Source: Egerieenecus sp048201975 (GTDB lineage: Bacteria; Bacillota; Clostridia; Christensenellales; Aristaeellaceae). From it: a stretch of 35,484 bases of DNA. How positions within the stretch are numbered: the stretch's first letter is position 1; every line of letters starts with the position of its first letter. Position numbers and translations under genes: made by a program. A model generated the notes under the pieces. The model had not been told where the DNA came from and made no database searches. It worked only from the letters and a program-made list of their open reading frames with translations. The stretch spans positions 1 to 35,484 of the forward strand of contig DBFBGQ010000122.1 of NCBI GenBank assembly GCA_048201975.1. The letters are read 5' to 3'. Of this stretch, positions 15,659 through 23,882 are shown one piece after another.

Positions 15659-16561
15659 ATGGGCAGCTTTGCCAATTCCGTGTTCAGTGTGCTGCTGGGA
15701 TGGATCCGCACGGCGGTGAATGCGTGCTGGAACATGCTCAGCGGCGGCGAGGGGGGCGGCATGCTTGCCTGGATTGGAGAAAACTGGAAGGCGCTGACGT
15801 TGATCCTGTGCGTCATCGGCGTGGTGGTGGACGTGGTGGTTTATGTGATCCGCTGGCGTCCCCTGCAGGTATGGGCCAGCTTCTTCCGCCGCATACGCGG
15901 CAAGGGCCAGGAGGCGGACGAATGGATTGAGCCGGAGCCGCTGCCGGAGGCCAAGCCCTTCAGCCGGTCTGCGCCGCCAGAGCAGCACACCGGGCGCGCC
16001 TGGGTTTATCCAGACGGCACGGCGCGCTTTGCCCAGGATTACGAGGCGCCTCAGGGCGAGCTGATGACGGACTCGCCGGAGTTTCCGCCGGAGCAGCCTC
16101 CGGCGCAGAATAACGAGTATTATCAGCGCTTTGCCAGGCCCGTTGAGGAGCCGGTGCAGTTTGGCGCGCTGGGGCGCGCCTACCGGCGGCCCCGGGCGGC
16201 GCAGAATCTCCATGTTCCCCAGGAGCTGCCGGTGACCGAACCGGACATGACCGGCCTGGAGGACTATCCCCAGCCAGCTGCGGAGGAATATGATCCCCCA
16301 GTGGCGGAGGTGATCCAGCCCGCGGAGGAGCAGCCGCCCCAGCGGGTGGAGCGCCGGCCCTCGCTGGTGCTGCAAAAGATGACGAATCCTTTGCGCAGCC
16401 TGGGCTTGCAGGACGACGAGGATGAGCTGGATTATCACTATACGCCCCCCGCTCCGGCCATGGACAAGCAGCAGGCGTACCATGAGCCGGTGTATCCGCC
16501 GGGATGGCAACCCCCGGCGGGGAGCGACGGGCAACAGGAGGTCAAAGGCCGTTGGAGTTGA
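15659..16561 (+). CDS. One-pass membrane protein of unknown function
   Basis: The 300-residue product is not recognised. A GAGGAGG site precedes the ATG. An N-terminal amphipathic stretch is followed by one strong hydrophobic segment at about 43-62 (LTLILCVIGVVVDVVVYVI), then a basic stop-transfer region (RWRPLQVWASFFRRIRGKG). The remaining 220 residues are hydrophilic, rich in Pro, Glu and Gln, and probably disordered in the cytoplasm. Short pieces such as GRAWVYPDGTARFAQDYE may be binding motifs. The stop overlaps the next gene, a P-loop NTPase, so the two proteins may work together. Its position directly after cdaA-cdaR suggests a cell-envelope or c-di-AMP link, which is inference. Confidence 0.8.
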   Translation: MGSFANSVFSVLLGWIRTAVNACWNMLSGGEGGGMLAWIGENWKALTLILCVIGVVVDVVVYVIRWRPLQVWASFFRRIRGKGQEADEWIEPEPLPEAKPFSRSAPPEQHTGRAWVYPDGTARFAQDYEAPQGELMTDSPEFPPEQPPAQNNEYYQRFARPVEEPVQFGALGRAYRRPRAAQNLHVPQELPVTEPDMTGLEDYPQPAAEEYDPPVAEVIQPAEEQPPQRVERRPSLVLQKMTNPLRSLGLQDDEDELDYHYTPPAPAMDKQQAYHEPVYPPGWQPPAGSDGQQEVKGRWS

Positions 16562-17232
16562 TGGACAAGCGTTTTCTGGTGCTGGTGGGCAACTATGGCA
16601 GCGGCAAGACGGAGCTGGCCCTGAACCGCGCCATGGATTTCGTGACCCGTGGAAAGACAACGCTGGTGGATCTGGATATTGTCAATCCGTACTTTCGCAG
16701 CGGGGAAAAAGCGGACATGCTGCGGGAGGCGGGGGTGCGGGTGCTGATGCCAACCTTCGCCCTTTCCACGGTGGATATTCCTGCGCTTCCCGCGGAAATT
16801 CAGAGCGTGTTTGAACTGCCCAGCGATCATGTGATCTTTGATGTGGGCGGGGACGACACGGGCGCGGCGGCGCTGGGACGGTACGCCCCGTCCTTTGCCC
16901 GTTACCGGGAACAGACCCACGTGGCTCTGGTGGTGAACTGCATGCGTCCCCTGACGCAGACCGCGGAGGACGTGGCGGAGCTGGCCGGACGCATTGCCGC
17001 ACGTGGCAGGTTGCAGGTGGACAGCTTTATCAACAATACCAACCTGGCGGGGGAGACCACGCCGGAGATGCTCCGGGAAGGCCATAGGGTGGTGGCACGC
17101 GCGGCGGAGCTGTGCGGCGTGCGCCGGGTGGAGACCTCCGCCCTGGCAGAGGTGCTGGCGCAGTGCCCGGAGCTTCCCAACCCCATGCCGCTGCGGCGGT
17201 ACATGGCCCCGGAATGGATGGTGGACGCATGA
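16552..17232 (+). CDS. P-loop NTPase (MinD/CobQ-like fold), function unknown
   Basis: The 226-residue protein has a Walker A motif (NYGSGKTELALNRA, near 14-27) and DLDIVNPYFRS right after the second strand, with VIFDVGGDDTGAAALG as the likely Walker B region. It resembles small SIMIBI-class ATP-binding proteins annotated in clostridia without known role. The TTG at 16552 is proposed as start because AGGAGGT lies at 16536-16542, nine bases before; an ATG at 16561 overlaps the previous stop and has no good site, and would shorten the protein by 3 residues. It overlaps both neighbours, so tight coupling with the membrane protein and the methyltransferase genes is clear. Confidence 0.8.
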   Translation: MELMDKRFLVLVGNYGSGKTELALNRAMDFVTRGKTTLVDLDIVNPYFRSGEKADMLREAGVRVLMPTFALSTVDIPALPAEIQSVFELPSDHVIFDVGGDDTGAAALGRYAPSFARYREQTHVALVVNCMRPLTQTAEDVAELAGRIAARGRLQVDSFINNTNLAGETTPEMLREGHRVVARAAELCGVRRVETSALAEVLAQCPELPNPMPLRRYMAPEWMVDA

Positions 17233-18533
17233 GCGCGCAATTGCCCCAGGAGTTTGTGGAACGCATGGCAGCCCGGCTAAAGGACGAGCTGCCAGCTTTT
17301 TTGCGTTCCTATGACGAACCCTATTGCCGAGGAATCCGCTTTTCGGCAGGCAAAGCGGCGCCACAGTCGGCATGGCCCGCAGGGGTGGGGGAGCCGGTGC
17401 CTTGGGAGCCTTCGGCGCGCTATTTGGCGCCTGAGAGCGACGCGGGCGCCATGGCCCTGCACGAGGCCGGGGGATGGTACCTGCAGGAACCCAGCGCCAT
17501 GGCGCCGGTGGCGGCGCTGGCGCCCCAGCCTGGGGAACGGGTGCTGGATCTCTGCGCCGCTCCAGGGGGAAAGTCCACGCAGATTGCCGGGCGGATGCAC
17601 GGCCGCGGCCTGCTGGTGAGCAACGAGCCGGTACCCAAGCGGGCGGCGGTGCTCTCGCGCAACCTGGAGCGCATGGGCGTCATGAACGCGCTGGCGGTGT
17701 CAGCGTACCCGGAGCAGCTGGCGGCCAAGTGGCCGGGCTACTTCGACGCGGTGCTGGTGGACGCGCCCTGCTCCGGGGAAGGGATGTTCCGCCGCCACCC
17801 GGAGACACGTGCGGAGTGGACCCCGGAGGCGCCGGCGGGCTGCGCCAGGCGTCAGCGGGAAATATTGCAGGCGGCGGCCAGGCTGGTGCGCCCCGGCGGG
17901 CGGCTGGTTTACTCCACCTGCACGCTGAATCCCCTGGAAAACGAGGAGAACGTGGCCTGGTTTCTGGCTTCGCAGGAAGACTTCCAGGCTTGCCCCTTTC
18001 AATTGCCCCAGGTGGATGGCGCGGCGGGAATGGCCACGCTCTTTCCCCACAGGATCCGCGGGGAAGGGCATTTCCTGGCGCGGTTCACCCGGCGCGGAGA
18101 CGCGGCGGCGGAGCCGGAGCGGTCGGGGCTTCCGGTGGCGGACGCTGTCCGGGTGAGCGCCATGCAGGCGTTGATTCCCGGTTTGCCGCCCAGGCTGCAT
18201 TTGCTGGGGGAGACCGTGGTTTCTCTGCCGGAGGATTGCCCCGACTTGCGGGGAATCAAGGTGCTCCGGGCGGGGCTGCATCTGGGGCAGGTCCGCGGGA
18301 AGCTGTTTTTTCCGGACCACGCCTGGGCGCTGGCCACGGAACCGCCGGAGGTTCCCCGCGTGACGCTGGACGAGGCGGAGGCGCTGGCTTATCAGCGGGG
18401 GGAGGAGCTCCCGGCCACGGGCGCGGGCTATGTGCTGCCTACCCTGGCGGGACTTCCCCTGGGCTGGGGCAAGGTATCCGGCGGACGAATGAAGAATCAC
18501 TATCCCAAGGGCTTGCGGCGCGCGCTGCGGTGA
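17229..18533 (+). CDS. RsmF-like rRNA (cytosine-5) methyltransferase
   Basis: The 434-residue protein belongs to the NOL1/NOP2/Sun family of SAM-dependent RNA m5C methyltransferases. Visible motifs are the SAM-binding VLDLCAAPGGKSTQIAG near residue 107, VDAPCSGEGMFRR with Cys181, and YSTCTLNPLENE with the catalytic Cys231. The C-terminal 130 residues fit the RsmF-type RNA-binding extension. E. coli RsmF methylates C1407 of 16S rRNA; the exact target here cannot be told. The ATG overlaps the NTPase stop by 4 bases (ATGA) and there is no clear own site, so translation is likely coupled. Confidence 0.9.
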   Translation: MSAQLPQEFVERMAARLKDELPAFLRSYDEPYCRGIRFSAGKAAPQSAWPAGVGEPVPWEPSARYLAPESDAGAMALHEAGGWYLQEPSAMAPVAALAPQPGERVLDLCAAPGGKSTQIAGRMHGRGLLVSNEPVPKRAAVLSRNLERMGVMNALAVSAYPEQLAAKWPGYFDAVLVDAPCSGEGMFRRHPETRAEWTPEAPAGCARRQREILQAAARLVRPGGRLVYSTCTLNPLENEENVAWFLASQEDFQACPFQLPQVDGAAGMATLFPHRIRGEGHFLARFTRRGDAAAEPERSGLPVADAVRVSAMQALIPGLPPRLHLLGETVVSLPEDCPDLRGIKVLRAGLHLGQVRGKLFFPDHAWALATEPPEVPRVTLDEAEALAYQRGEELPATGAGYVLPTLAGLPLGWGKVSGGRMKNHYPKGLRRALR

Positions 18534-18568
18534 GCCCGATCATACGGTACAAAAGGAGCGGTGAAACC

Positions 18569-19849
18569 ATGGAGCGAACCGACGAAAGATATTCCGCATA
18601 TCTGGAGATTCTACGGCGGGAGCTGGTGCCCGCCATGGGTTGCACGGAACCGGTGGCGCTGGCCTACTGCGCGGCCAAGGCGCGGGATCTGCTGGGGGCG
18701 CTGCCCGACCGGGTGGAGGTGGAGGCCAGCGGGAACATCATCAAAAACGTGAAGAGCGTCATTGTGCCCAATACCGGCGGACGCAAGGGCATTGAGGCCG
18801 CGGCGGCCATCGGCGTGCTGGCGGGGGATGCATCACGGGAGCTGGAGGCGCTCTCGCGGGTGACGCCGGAGCAGACGGCGGCGCTGGGACCATACATGGA
18901 GCGCACCGCGTTTCAGGTGACGCCGGCGGACAGCGACCTGGTGCTGGATATCCGCGTGCGGGTTTTTCAAGGGGAGCGGCAGGCCGAGGCGCGCATCGTG
19001 CATCAGCATACCAACGTGGTATACCTGGCACGGGATGGGCAGGCGCTGCTGGACCGCTCCCTGGAGGAGCATCCCGCCGAGGCGGGCGCGGATTACGGCC
19101 TGCTGAGCGTGGCGGGCATCTGCGACTTTGCGGACACGGTGTCCCTGGAGGATGTGCAGGAAATTCTGGACAGGCAGATTGCCTACAATACCGCCGTTTC
19201 CGACGAAGGGCTGCGGGGCGACTATGGCGCGAACATTGGCAAGGTGCTGCTGGACGCCTATGGGCGGGATATCCGCACCCGGGCGAAGGCGCGGGCCGCC
19301 GCGGGCTCCGACGCCCGCATGAATGGCTGCGAGCTGCCGGTGATCATCAATTCCGGCAGCGGCAACCAGGGCATGACCACTTCCCTGCCCGTGATCGAGT
19401 ATGCCCGGGAGCTGGATGTGCCCCAGGAGAAGCTCTACCGGGCGCTGACGCTTTCCAACCTGTTGGCCATTCATGAAAAGACGGGGATTGGCGCGCTGTC
19501 CGCCTACTGTGGCGCAGTGAGCGCCGGGGCCGCGGCAGGGGCGGGCATCGCCTACCTGAACGGCGGCGGGCTGGAGGCGGTGAGCCGGACGCTGGTCAAT
19601 GCCCTGGCGGTGACCTCGGGTATTGTGTGCGACGGCGCGAAAGCCTCGTGCGCGGCAAAGATTGCCGCGGCGGTGGACGCGGGTATCCTGGGTTACGAGA
19701 TGCACGTTCGCGGCCAGCACTTTGACGGCGGCGACGGCATCGTCTCCCGAGGCGTGGAGGGAACCATACGCAATGTGGGCCTGCTGGGCAAGGAAGGCAT
19801 GCGGGAGACGGACAAGGAAATCCTTACCATTATGACCTGCTTTGATTGA
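18569..19849 (+). CDS. L-cysteine desulfidase-family (CyuA/UPF0597) Fe-S enzyme
   Basis: The 426-residue protein belongs to the family of archaeal CdsB and E. coli CyuA (YhaM), which break cysteine (or serine) down to pyruvate, ammonia and sulfide with a [4Fe-4S] cluster. Cys25 in MGCTEPVA matches the N-terminal cluster/catalytic Cys of the archaeal enzyme. Cys314 (AYCGAV), Cys354 and Cys361 (VCDGAKASCA) have the same 40- and 7-residue spacing as its other three cluster cysteines. AAAGSDARMNGC and INSGSGNQGMTTSLPV are further family segments. The ATG follows AAAGGAG (18551-18557). It could act in cysteine or sulfur supply, or in serine breakdown; substrate is not decided by sequence. Confidence 0.88.
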   Translation: MERTDERYSAYLEILRRELVPAMGCTEPVALAYCAAKARDLLGALPDRVEVEASGNIIKNVKSVIVPNTGGRKGIEAAAAIGVLAGDASRELEALSRVTPEQTAALGPYMERTAFQVTPADSDLVLDIRVRVFQGERQAEARIVHQHTNVVYLARDGQALLDRSLEEHPAEAGADYGLLSVAGICDFADTVSLEDVQEILDRQIAYNTAVSDEGLRGDYGANIGKVLLDAYGRDIRTRAKARAAAGSDARMNGCELPVIINSGSGNQGMTTSLPVIEYARELDVPQEKLYRALTLSNLLAIHEKTGIGALSAYCGAVSAGAAAGAGIAYLNGGGLEAVSRTLVNALAVTSGIVCDGAKASCAAKIAAAVDAGILGYEMHVRGQHFDGGDGIVSRGVEGTIRNVGLLGKEGMRETDKEILTIMTCFD

Positions 19850-19869
19850 CGGAGAGGGGAAGCGCGGAC

Positions 19870-20754
19870 GTGAAGCTGTTTTCGGAAAACGATCCGTTTT
19901 ATCGGGGAAACCTGCACATGCACACCACGCAGAGCGATGGGCGCAAGACGCCGCAGGAAGCCATGGCGGCCTATCGCGCCCAGGGGTATGACTTTCTTGC
20001 GCTGACGGATCACCGGGTGGTGACCTGCACGGACGGCGCACCGGAAGGGTTGGTGGTACTCTCCGGCATCGAGCTGGACTACGTGCTGGCGGATCAATGG
20101 GTGCATCTGCTGGGCATCGGGGTCAGCCCGGAGATTGAGCAGCGATGCCTGCCCAGGGGAACCGTGCAGGAGGGCATTGACCTGATCCGGGCATGCGGCG
20201 GATTGGCGGTGCTGAACCATCCGGCCTGGTCCTTGAACACGCCGGAGCTGATTGCCTCCCTGCGGGGCCTCTCCGCGGCGGAGGTGTGGAACTCCGTGTC
20301 CACCCTGCCCTACAATGCGGACCGGGCGGATTCCTCCTCCCTGCTGGATGTGGCTGCGGCCCATGGCGCGCTGCTCCCGCTGATGGCCAACGACGATACC
20401 CATTACTACGATGTGGAATTTGCCCGGGGCTGGAACATGGTTCAGGCGGAGGAAAAAACAGCGGCGGGGATTCTGGCCGCCTTGGCGGCGGGCAGGTATT
20501 ATGCCACCCAGGGGCCGGACTTCCGCCAGGTGGAGATCACCGACGGGACCGTCCGCGTGCAATGCTCCCCGGTGGAGAGCATCGTATTTTACAGCAACGT
20601 GCCCTGGACGCCCAACCGCTGTCAGACCGGTCACGGCATGACGGAGGCGGTCTATGAGATCACCGGTCGGGAGCGCTTTCTCCGCGTGCAGCTCACTGAC
20701 GCCCAGGGGCGCTCCGCCTGGTGCCGCCCGGTGGCGTGCAATCAGCCCCAGTAA
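19870..20754 (+). CDS. PHP-domain metal-dependent phosphoesterase-like protein
   Basis: The 294-residue protein is a PHP-superfamily member. The metal-binding motifs are seen in order: NLHMHTTQSDGR near residue 14, LTDHR, GIELDY, NHPAWS and DDTHYYD. The C-terminal third (from about residue 220) looks like a beta-rich add-on found in PHP proteins of this type. Substrates of the family include phosphate esters and polyphosphorylated nucleotides; none can be chosen here. GTG at 19870 is proposed as start because GAGAGGGG lies at 19852-19859; an in-frame TTG at 19846 overlaps the previous gene. It ends the cdaA operon ahead of a strong terminator. Confidence 0.82.
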   Translation: MKLFSENDPFYRGNLHMHTTQSDGRKTPQEAMAAYRAQGYDFLALTDHRVVTCTDGAPEGLVVLSGIELDYVLADQWVHLLGIGVSPEIEQRCLPRGTVQEGIDLIRACGGLAVLNHPAWSLNTPELIASLRGLSAAEVWNSVSTLPYNADRADSSSLLDVAAAHGALLPLMANDDTHYYDVEFARGWNMVQAEEKTAAGILAALAAGRYYATQGPDFRQVEITDGTVRVQCSPVESIVFYSNVPWTPNRCQTGHGMTEAVYEITGRERFLRVQLTDAQGRSAWCRPVACNQPQ

Positions 20755-20770
20755 AGCTTTCATCCACGCA

Positions 20771-20816
20771 AAAAAGGCATGCATGGTCCCATCCGCGGGG
20801 CGATGCATGCCTTTTT
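20771..20816. terminator. Bidirectional intrinsic terminator between convergent genes
   Basis: A perfect 14-base-pair inverted repeat (20771-20784 with 20803-20816) starts with five A and ends with five T residues, so it gives a hairpin with a U tract in both directions. It separates the PHP gene on the + strand from the glycosidase-like gene on the - strand, which ends 10 bases later. Confidence 0.9.
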
Positions 20817-20825
20817 GCGCGGGCG

Positions 20826-22367
20826 TCAATCCGCCGCGCCTATGCGCCGAATCTGTATGGCCATATAGGGCTTGGCGGGGAGCTCCACCCGAAACTTGCC
20901 GCTGAAAATGCCAGCCAGGGTGTTGGTCATCTCCCAGGTATCCAGCACCCGGACCTCGTACCGGCTGCCTTCGTCCAGGGAAAATTCCCGGAAGGACGGG
21001 CGCATAAAGCCATAGTAATACAGGAAGTAAGTCCCCTGGTGCTGCGGGGACTCGGGCACGGCGCACACCTCGTCCCAGCCGGCGGCGCAGGGGCGGAGGC
21101 CAATGCCGGGGGTCTGCGCCAGAATTTCCTGGAGAAATAGGAGCCGCCGGGGACTTTCTCCGTGGAGTTTCCCGCCGTGGGACCACCAGAGCACGCCGCC
21201 ATGGTGCAGGAAGGTTTCCCCGTGGCCCGCATAGCCGCCCCGCACCGTTGCCTCCCAGAAGCGGCGCACCAGCTCCTGCCCGCTGATGTTGCCCCAGCCG
21301 TGCTGGATATCGCCTTCATAGCAGATTTCGTCCAGCACCACGGGCTTGCGGTAGGCTTCCCGCCAGGTTTGGACCAGCTCGGCGGATTTGTACAGATCCT
21401 GCCGCTGGATGCTGCAGTGGGTCACCCAAGGACGGCTGTGATCGTAAAAATGTACGCAGTTGTGGATGGAGCGCAGGTGACGGTAGGGATCGCTCTCGCA
21501 GATGGCTCCGGCGATGGCCTCCCAGTCGGCCAGGGACTTGGCGGGCATCAGGTCGTACTCGTTGGCCAGGGACCACCATACGTTGCGGTAAGCAGCGTAG
21601 CGCGCGACCATGTAGCGGACGTAGCACAGGTCGTCCTCCCGGCTCATGGAGGAGAATCCCCAGCGGTCGTAGGGATGGAACAGAATGATGTCCGCCTGGA
21701 TGCCCAGCTCCAGCAGCTTTTCCACGCACCAATCCAGGTGGCGGAAATGGTCGGGGCGGAAGCGGGAGAAATCCCAGCGGTTGCCCGCGGTTTTCCCGGT
21801 GTAGCGCTGGAAATTCTCGGAGGTGAGCACCGAGGAATCCATAGGCGTGCCCTCGTAGGGATAGGAGCGCGGCTCCCGCAGGTTATAGTCGTAATGCTTG
21901 GGAAATACGCAGAAGCGGATTTTGTTGAAGGGGCCGGCGCGAAGGGATTCCAGGGTTTGGGTGATGGTAGCGTCATCCTGCCAGGGCCAGACGTAGCAGG
22001 TGGTGCCGATGGAGTAGTAAGGGCTCCCGTCCTCATAGGCCAGGTGCCAGGTGTTGGCTACGCGCACCATGCCGTGGTTGTCCGCCTCCGCAGGCGTCAC
22101 CTGAAAGGCGCCTTCCATGTCGGGGGCGAAGCTGGCATGGACCGTAAAGGTGTACGGCCCCACGAAGGAGGGCAGGAAGCGCGCCAGGTACAGGCCGTCG
22201 CCGTCGTAGAAGCCTTCCACGGTGACGCGCTCGTTGGCGCAGCGGAATTCCACGCGGAGAAACTGCTCCGTAAACGGGTTGCCATGGGAGGGACCCTGAA
22301 GCCGGATTTCCATCATCTGCCAGCGTTCTGTTTGCAAGGGGTACTCCATCAAGGGATGCGTGGACAT
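20826..22367 (-). CDS. DUF5060/DUF4038/DUF5605 glycoside hydrolase-like protein
   Basis: The 513-residue protein has the three-part layout of this group: an N-terminal beta domain (about 10-85, DUF5060), a TIM-barrel of the DUF4038/apiosidase-like type (about 100-400) and a C-terminal beta domain (about 430-510, DUF5605). WSLANEYDLM and VVLDEICYEGD hold the two Glu residues expected as acid/base and nucleophile in this clan. No signal peptide is present, so it should act in the cytoplasm on short oligosaccharides. The ATG at 22367 follows AAAGGAG. An upstream in-frame start would add 46 basic residues with no site. It lies 85 bases after the sortase gene and may be co-transcribed; its sugar substrate is unknown. 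Confidence 0.82.
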   Translation of the reverse strand: MSTHPLMEYPLQTERWQMMEIRLQGPSHGNPFTEQFLRVEFRCANERVTVEGFYDGDGLYLARFLPSFVGPYTFTVHASFAPDMEGAFQVTPAEADNHGMVRVANTWHLAYEDGSPYYSIGTTCYVWPWQDDATITQTLESLRAGPFNKIRFCVFPKHYDYNLREPRSYPYEGTPMDSSVLTSENFQRYTGKTAGNRWDFSRFRPDHFRHLDWCVEKLLELGIQADIILFHPYDRWGFSSMSREDDLCYVRYMVARYAAYRNVWWSLANEYDLMPAKSLADWEAIAGAICESDPYRHLRSIHNCVHFYDHSRPWVTHCSIQRQDLYKSAELVQTWREAYRKPVVLDEICYEGDIQHGWGNISGQELVRRFWEATVRGGYAGHGETFLHHGGVLWWSHGGKLHGESPRRLLFLQEILAQTPGIGLRPCAAGWDEVCAVPESPQHQGTYFLYYYGFMRPSFREFSLDEGSRYEVRVLDTWEMTNTLAGIFSGKFRVELPAKPYMAIQIRRIGAAD

Positions 22368-22452
22368 AGGCTCTCTCCTTTGCACGTTTCCAAAATGGTG
22401 GTACAGCGCGTTTTGCATGGGGCGCAAGGCCCATGGATGCAGAGCAGGCGGC

Positions 22453-23625
22453 CTAATTGGGAATGGCTTTCTGGACGATGTCCTGAAGCGCCTGCTCGGT
22501 TTCATCCGGGCGGATTCTACGGGCTGCGACGATGCGCCGGTCCTTATCCTCTGCAGCGCAGGTAATGAGCAAAAGCAGCTGGTCCTCCGGCGCTACGCTC
22601 AATGCGGTACGGTATACGGAGAGCTTTACCAAAGTATCAAGCTCCTGCTGCCGCAGGGCAATTTGCGTGCTGTTCAGCCGGTTGAAGTCGATGTACGTCC
22701 CGTCCCAGGATCTTGTGCTAATGGTAGCCACGGCAAAAATCACATAGCGGCCGTCTTCATAGGCCGTATCGAAGGTGATGAATGGATTTTTGCGGTAAAA
22801 CGCAAGGTTCTCATAGTTGCGCAAGCTGCCAAACATGGCGCCGGTCTTCATGTTATGACCGTAGAGCATCAGCGTGTAGGGGCGCGTGGAGAGATTGCAG
22901 GTCTGCTCCAGGAAAATGGCGCCGTTCACGTTATGATAACCTCGGTAATCCCGGTTCATGTAGTAGGTGTTATCCCGTTGCACAACGGCTTCGTCGATTA
23001 GGTCCGGAATGGTTAGCCAGCCGATAATGTCGCTGTTTTGCCGGCGGATCTTCTGAAAGCGGCTGCGAACCACGCCATACGGGTTATCGGGATAGGGTAT
23101 GGCGGAAAGCATCGTAGCCGGCGTGGGGGAGACCGTGGGCATGGCCGTTGCGGAGCTTGCCGCGCGGGTAACCACTGCCGTTGGGGTGGCGGAGGGCAGA
23201 GCCGTGGCGCTCTCCGGCGTCTGCTCATAATAGATTTCCCGCAGGGAGGCGGAGGCGCGACGCGCGTTGAAATAATCCAGCCCGTAATGGAGCAGCTTTG
23301 CGCCGCTAAAGAGTAATAAGGCGCACGCACCCAGCGTGCAGAGCCGGGTAAGCCGCTGCTTTCGCCGCTGACCTTCCAAGACAAGCGTGTATGTCCGGGG
23401 TTTTTGCTTCACGTCCCGCTGGATGCTGCCGGCATCCGCAGGAGAGGGCAGCGGCGTCGTGCGCGGCGCCTGCGCGCGGCTTGTCCGTGGCGCAGAGGTT
23501 TGTTTGGGCGCGTAGGGAAAGGCGCTTTGCGCCGGAGGCAAGGGGCCCAAGCGCGGAGAGGCGGACGGCGGTTTCTTGTGGGAAACCAGTGCGTGCAGCC
23601 ATTTGAAACATGCATGCAATATCAA
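22453..23625 (-). CDS. srtB: Sortase, class B-like
   Basis: Sortases join surface proteins to the cell wall. The protein (390 residues from TTG at 23625) has a long Pro/Ser/Arg-rich cytoplasmic N-terminus, one membrane segment at about 93-115, a Ser/Thr/Pro-rich stalk, and a C-terminal sortase domain. The catalytic His is seen in LYGHNMKTG and Cys and Arg in LITCAAEDKDRRIVAARR; NPYGVVRSRFQKIRRQN and DIIGWLTIPD are typical of class B. A near-perfect promoter lies at 23709-23737, so the longer frame starting at 23703 begins at the transcription start and cannot be used. TTG at 23625 or 23619, after AGGGG at 23630-23634, is the likely start. No sorting-signal protein was seen in the window. Confidence 0.85.
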   Translation of the reverse strand: MILHACFKWLHALVSHKKPPSASPRLGPLPPAQSAFPYAPKQTSAPRTSRAQAPRTTPLPSPADAGSIQRDVKQKPRTYTLVLEGQRRKQRLTRLCTLGACALLLFSGAKLLHYGLDYFNARRASASLREIYYEQTPESATALPSATPTAVVTRAASSATAMPTVSPTPATMLSAIPYPDNPYGVVRSRFQKIRRQNSDIIGWLTIPDLIDEAVVQRDNTYYMNRDYRGYHNVNGAIFLEQTCNLSTRPYTLMLYGHNMKTGAMFGSLRNYENLAFYRKNPFITFDTAYEDGRYVIFAVATISTRSWDGTYIDFNRLNSTQIALRQQELDTLVKLSVYRTALSVAPEDQLLLLITCAAEDKDRRIVAARRIRPDETEQALQDIVQKAIPN

Positions 23626-23708
23626 TAATCCCCTATCGTTTGTACTTGCAATGGCGGAACGGCCGCCGCTGGAGGTTGGCGGGGAAAGCCAACCGTGTTT
23701 CAATTTCT

Positions 23709-23737
23709 ATTGTATGGGATGAAGCGCGAGTTGTCAA
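23709..23737 (-). promoter_or_regulatory. Strong promoter of the sortase gene
   Basis: On the minus strand TTGACA (23737-23732) is followed after exactly 17 bases by TACAAT (23714-23709). Transcription would begin near 23702, leaving a 5' leader of about 77 bases with a small hairpin (a GGTTGGC segment near 23690 pairing with GCCAACC). Confidence 0.85.
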
Positions 23738-23804
23738 TCAGATCGGCGCGCGCCAGCTCGCGGCAGCGCTTGATGCGCCCTTGCGGGATGAAAGAAGCGG
23801 GCCG

Positions 23805-23815
23805 AAACGAACAAT
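23805..23815 (+). promoter_or_regulatory. Isolated PurBox-like sequence
   Basis: AAACGAACAAT at 23805-23815 matches the PurBox pattern except for one base of the CCGAAC core. It lies about 70 bases upstream of the sortase promoter. The same ACGAACAA octamer is found (either strand) at 10-17 and 26483-26490. A single eight-base match is expected about once in a window of this size, so function is doubtful. Confidence 0.15.
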
Positions 23816-23817
23816 CG

Positions 23818-23856
23818 CCCGCTTGCGCCTTCCCGGGAAGGGAGCGCGCAAGCGGG
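23818..23856 (-). terminator. GC-rich hairpin after the secreted-protein gene
   Basis: An 11-base-pair perfect stem (23818-23828 with 23846-23856) lies 27 bases after the stop of the gene ending at 23883. On the minus strand it is followed by CGATTGTTCG, with only scattered T residues, so it may be a weak terminator or an mRNA-stabilising hairpin. It separates this gene from the sortase promoter. Confidence 0.5.
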
Positions 23857-23882
23857 TGCGGACGTATGCGATGCCGGCGGCG

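Noticed and set aside
17474..18568. Open frame on the plus strand running into the cysteine desulfidase-family gene, giving a 791-residue protein
   Set aside because: The first 365 codons overlap the methyltransferase gene in another frame and are Gly/Ala/Arg-rich noise. The real start is ATG 18569, with its own ribosome binding site and the expected N-terminus.
23626..23703. Upstream ATG start of the sortase at 23703
   Set aside because: It coincides with the predicted transcription start and has no ribosome binding site; the extra residues are not part of the family.
20754..23703. Plus-strand open frames opposite the glycosidase and sortase genes, for example 21162-22565
   Set aside because: They mirror the minus-strand coding periodicity, have Val/Gly/Ala-rich composition and no ribosome binding sites; the minus-strand genes carry family motifs.
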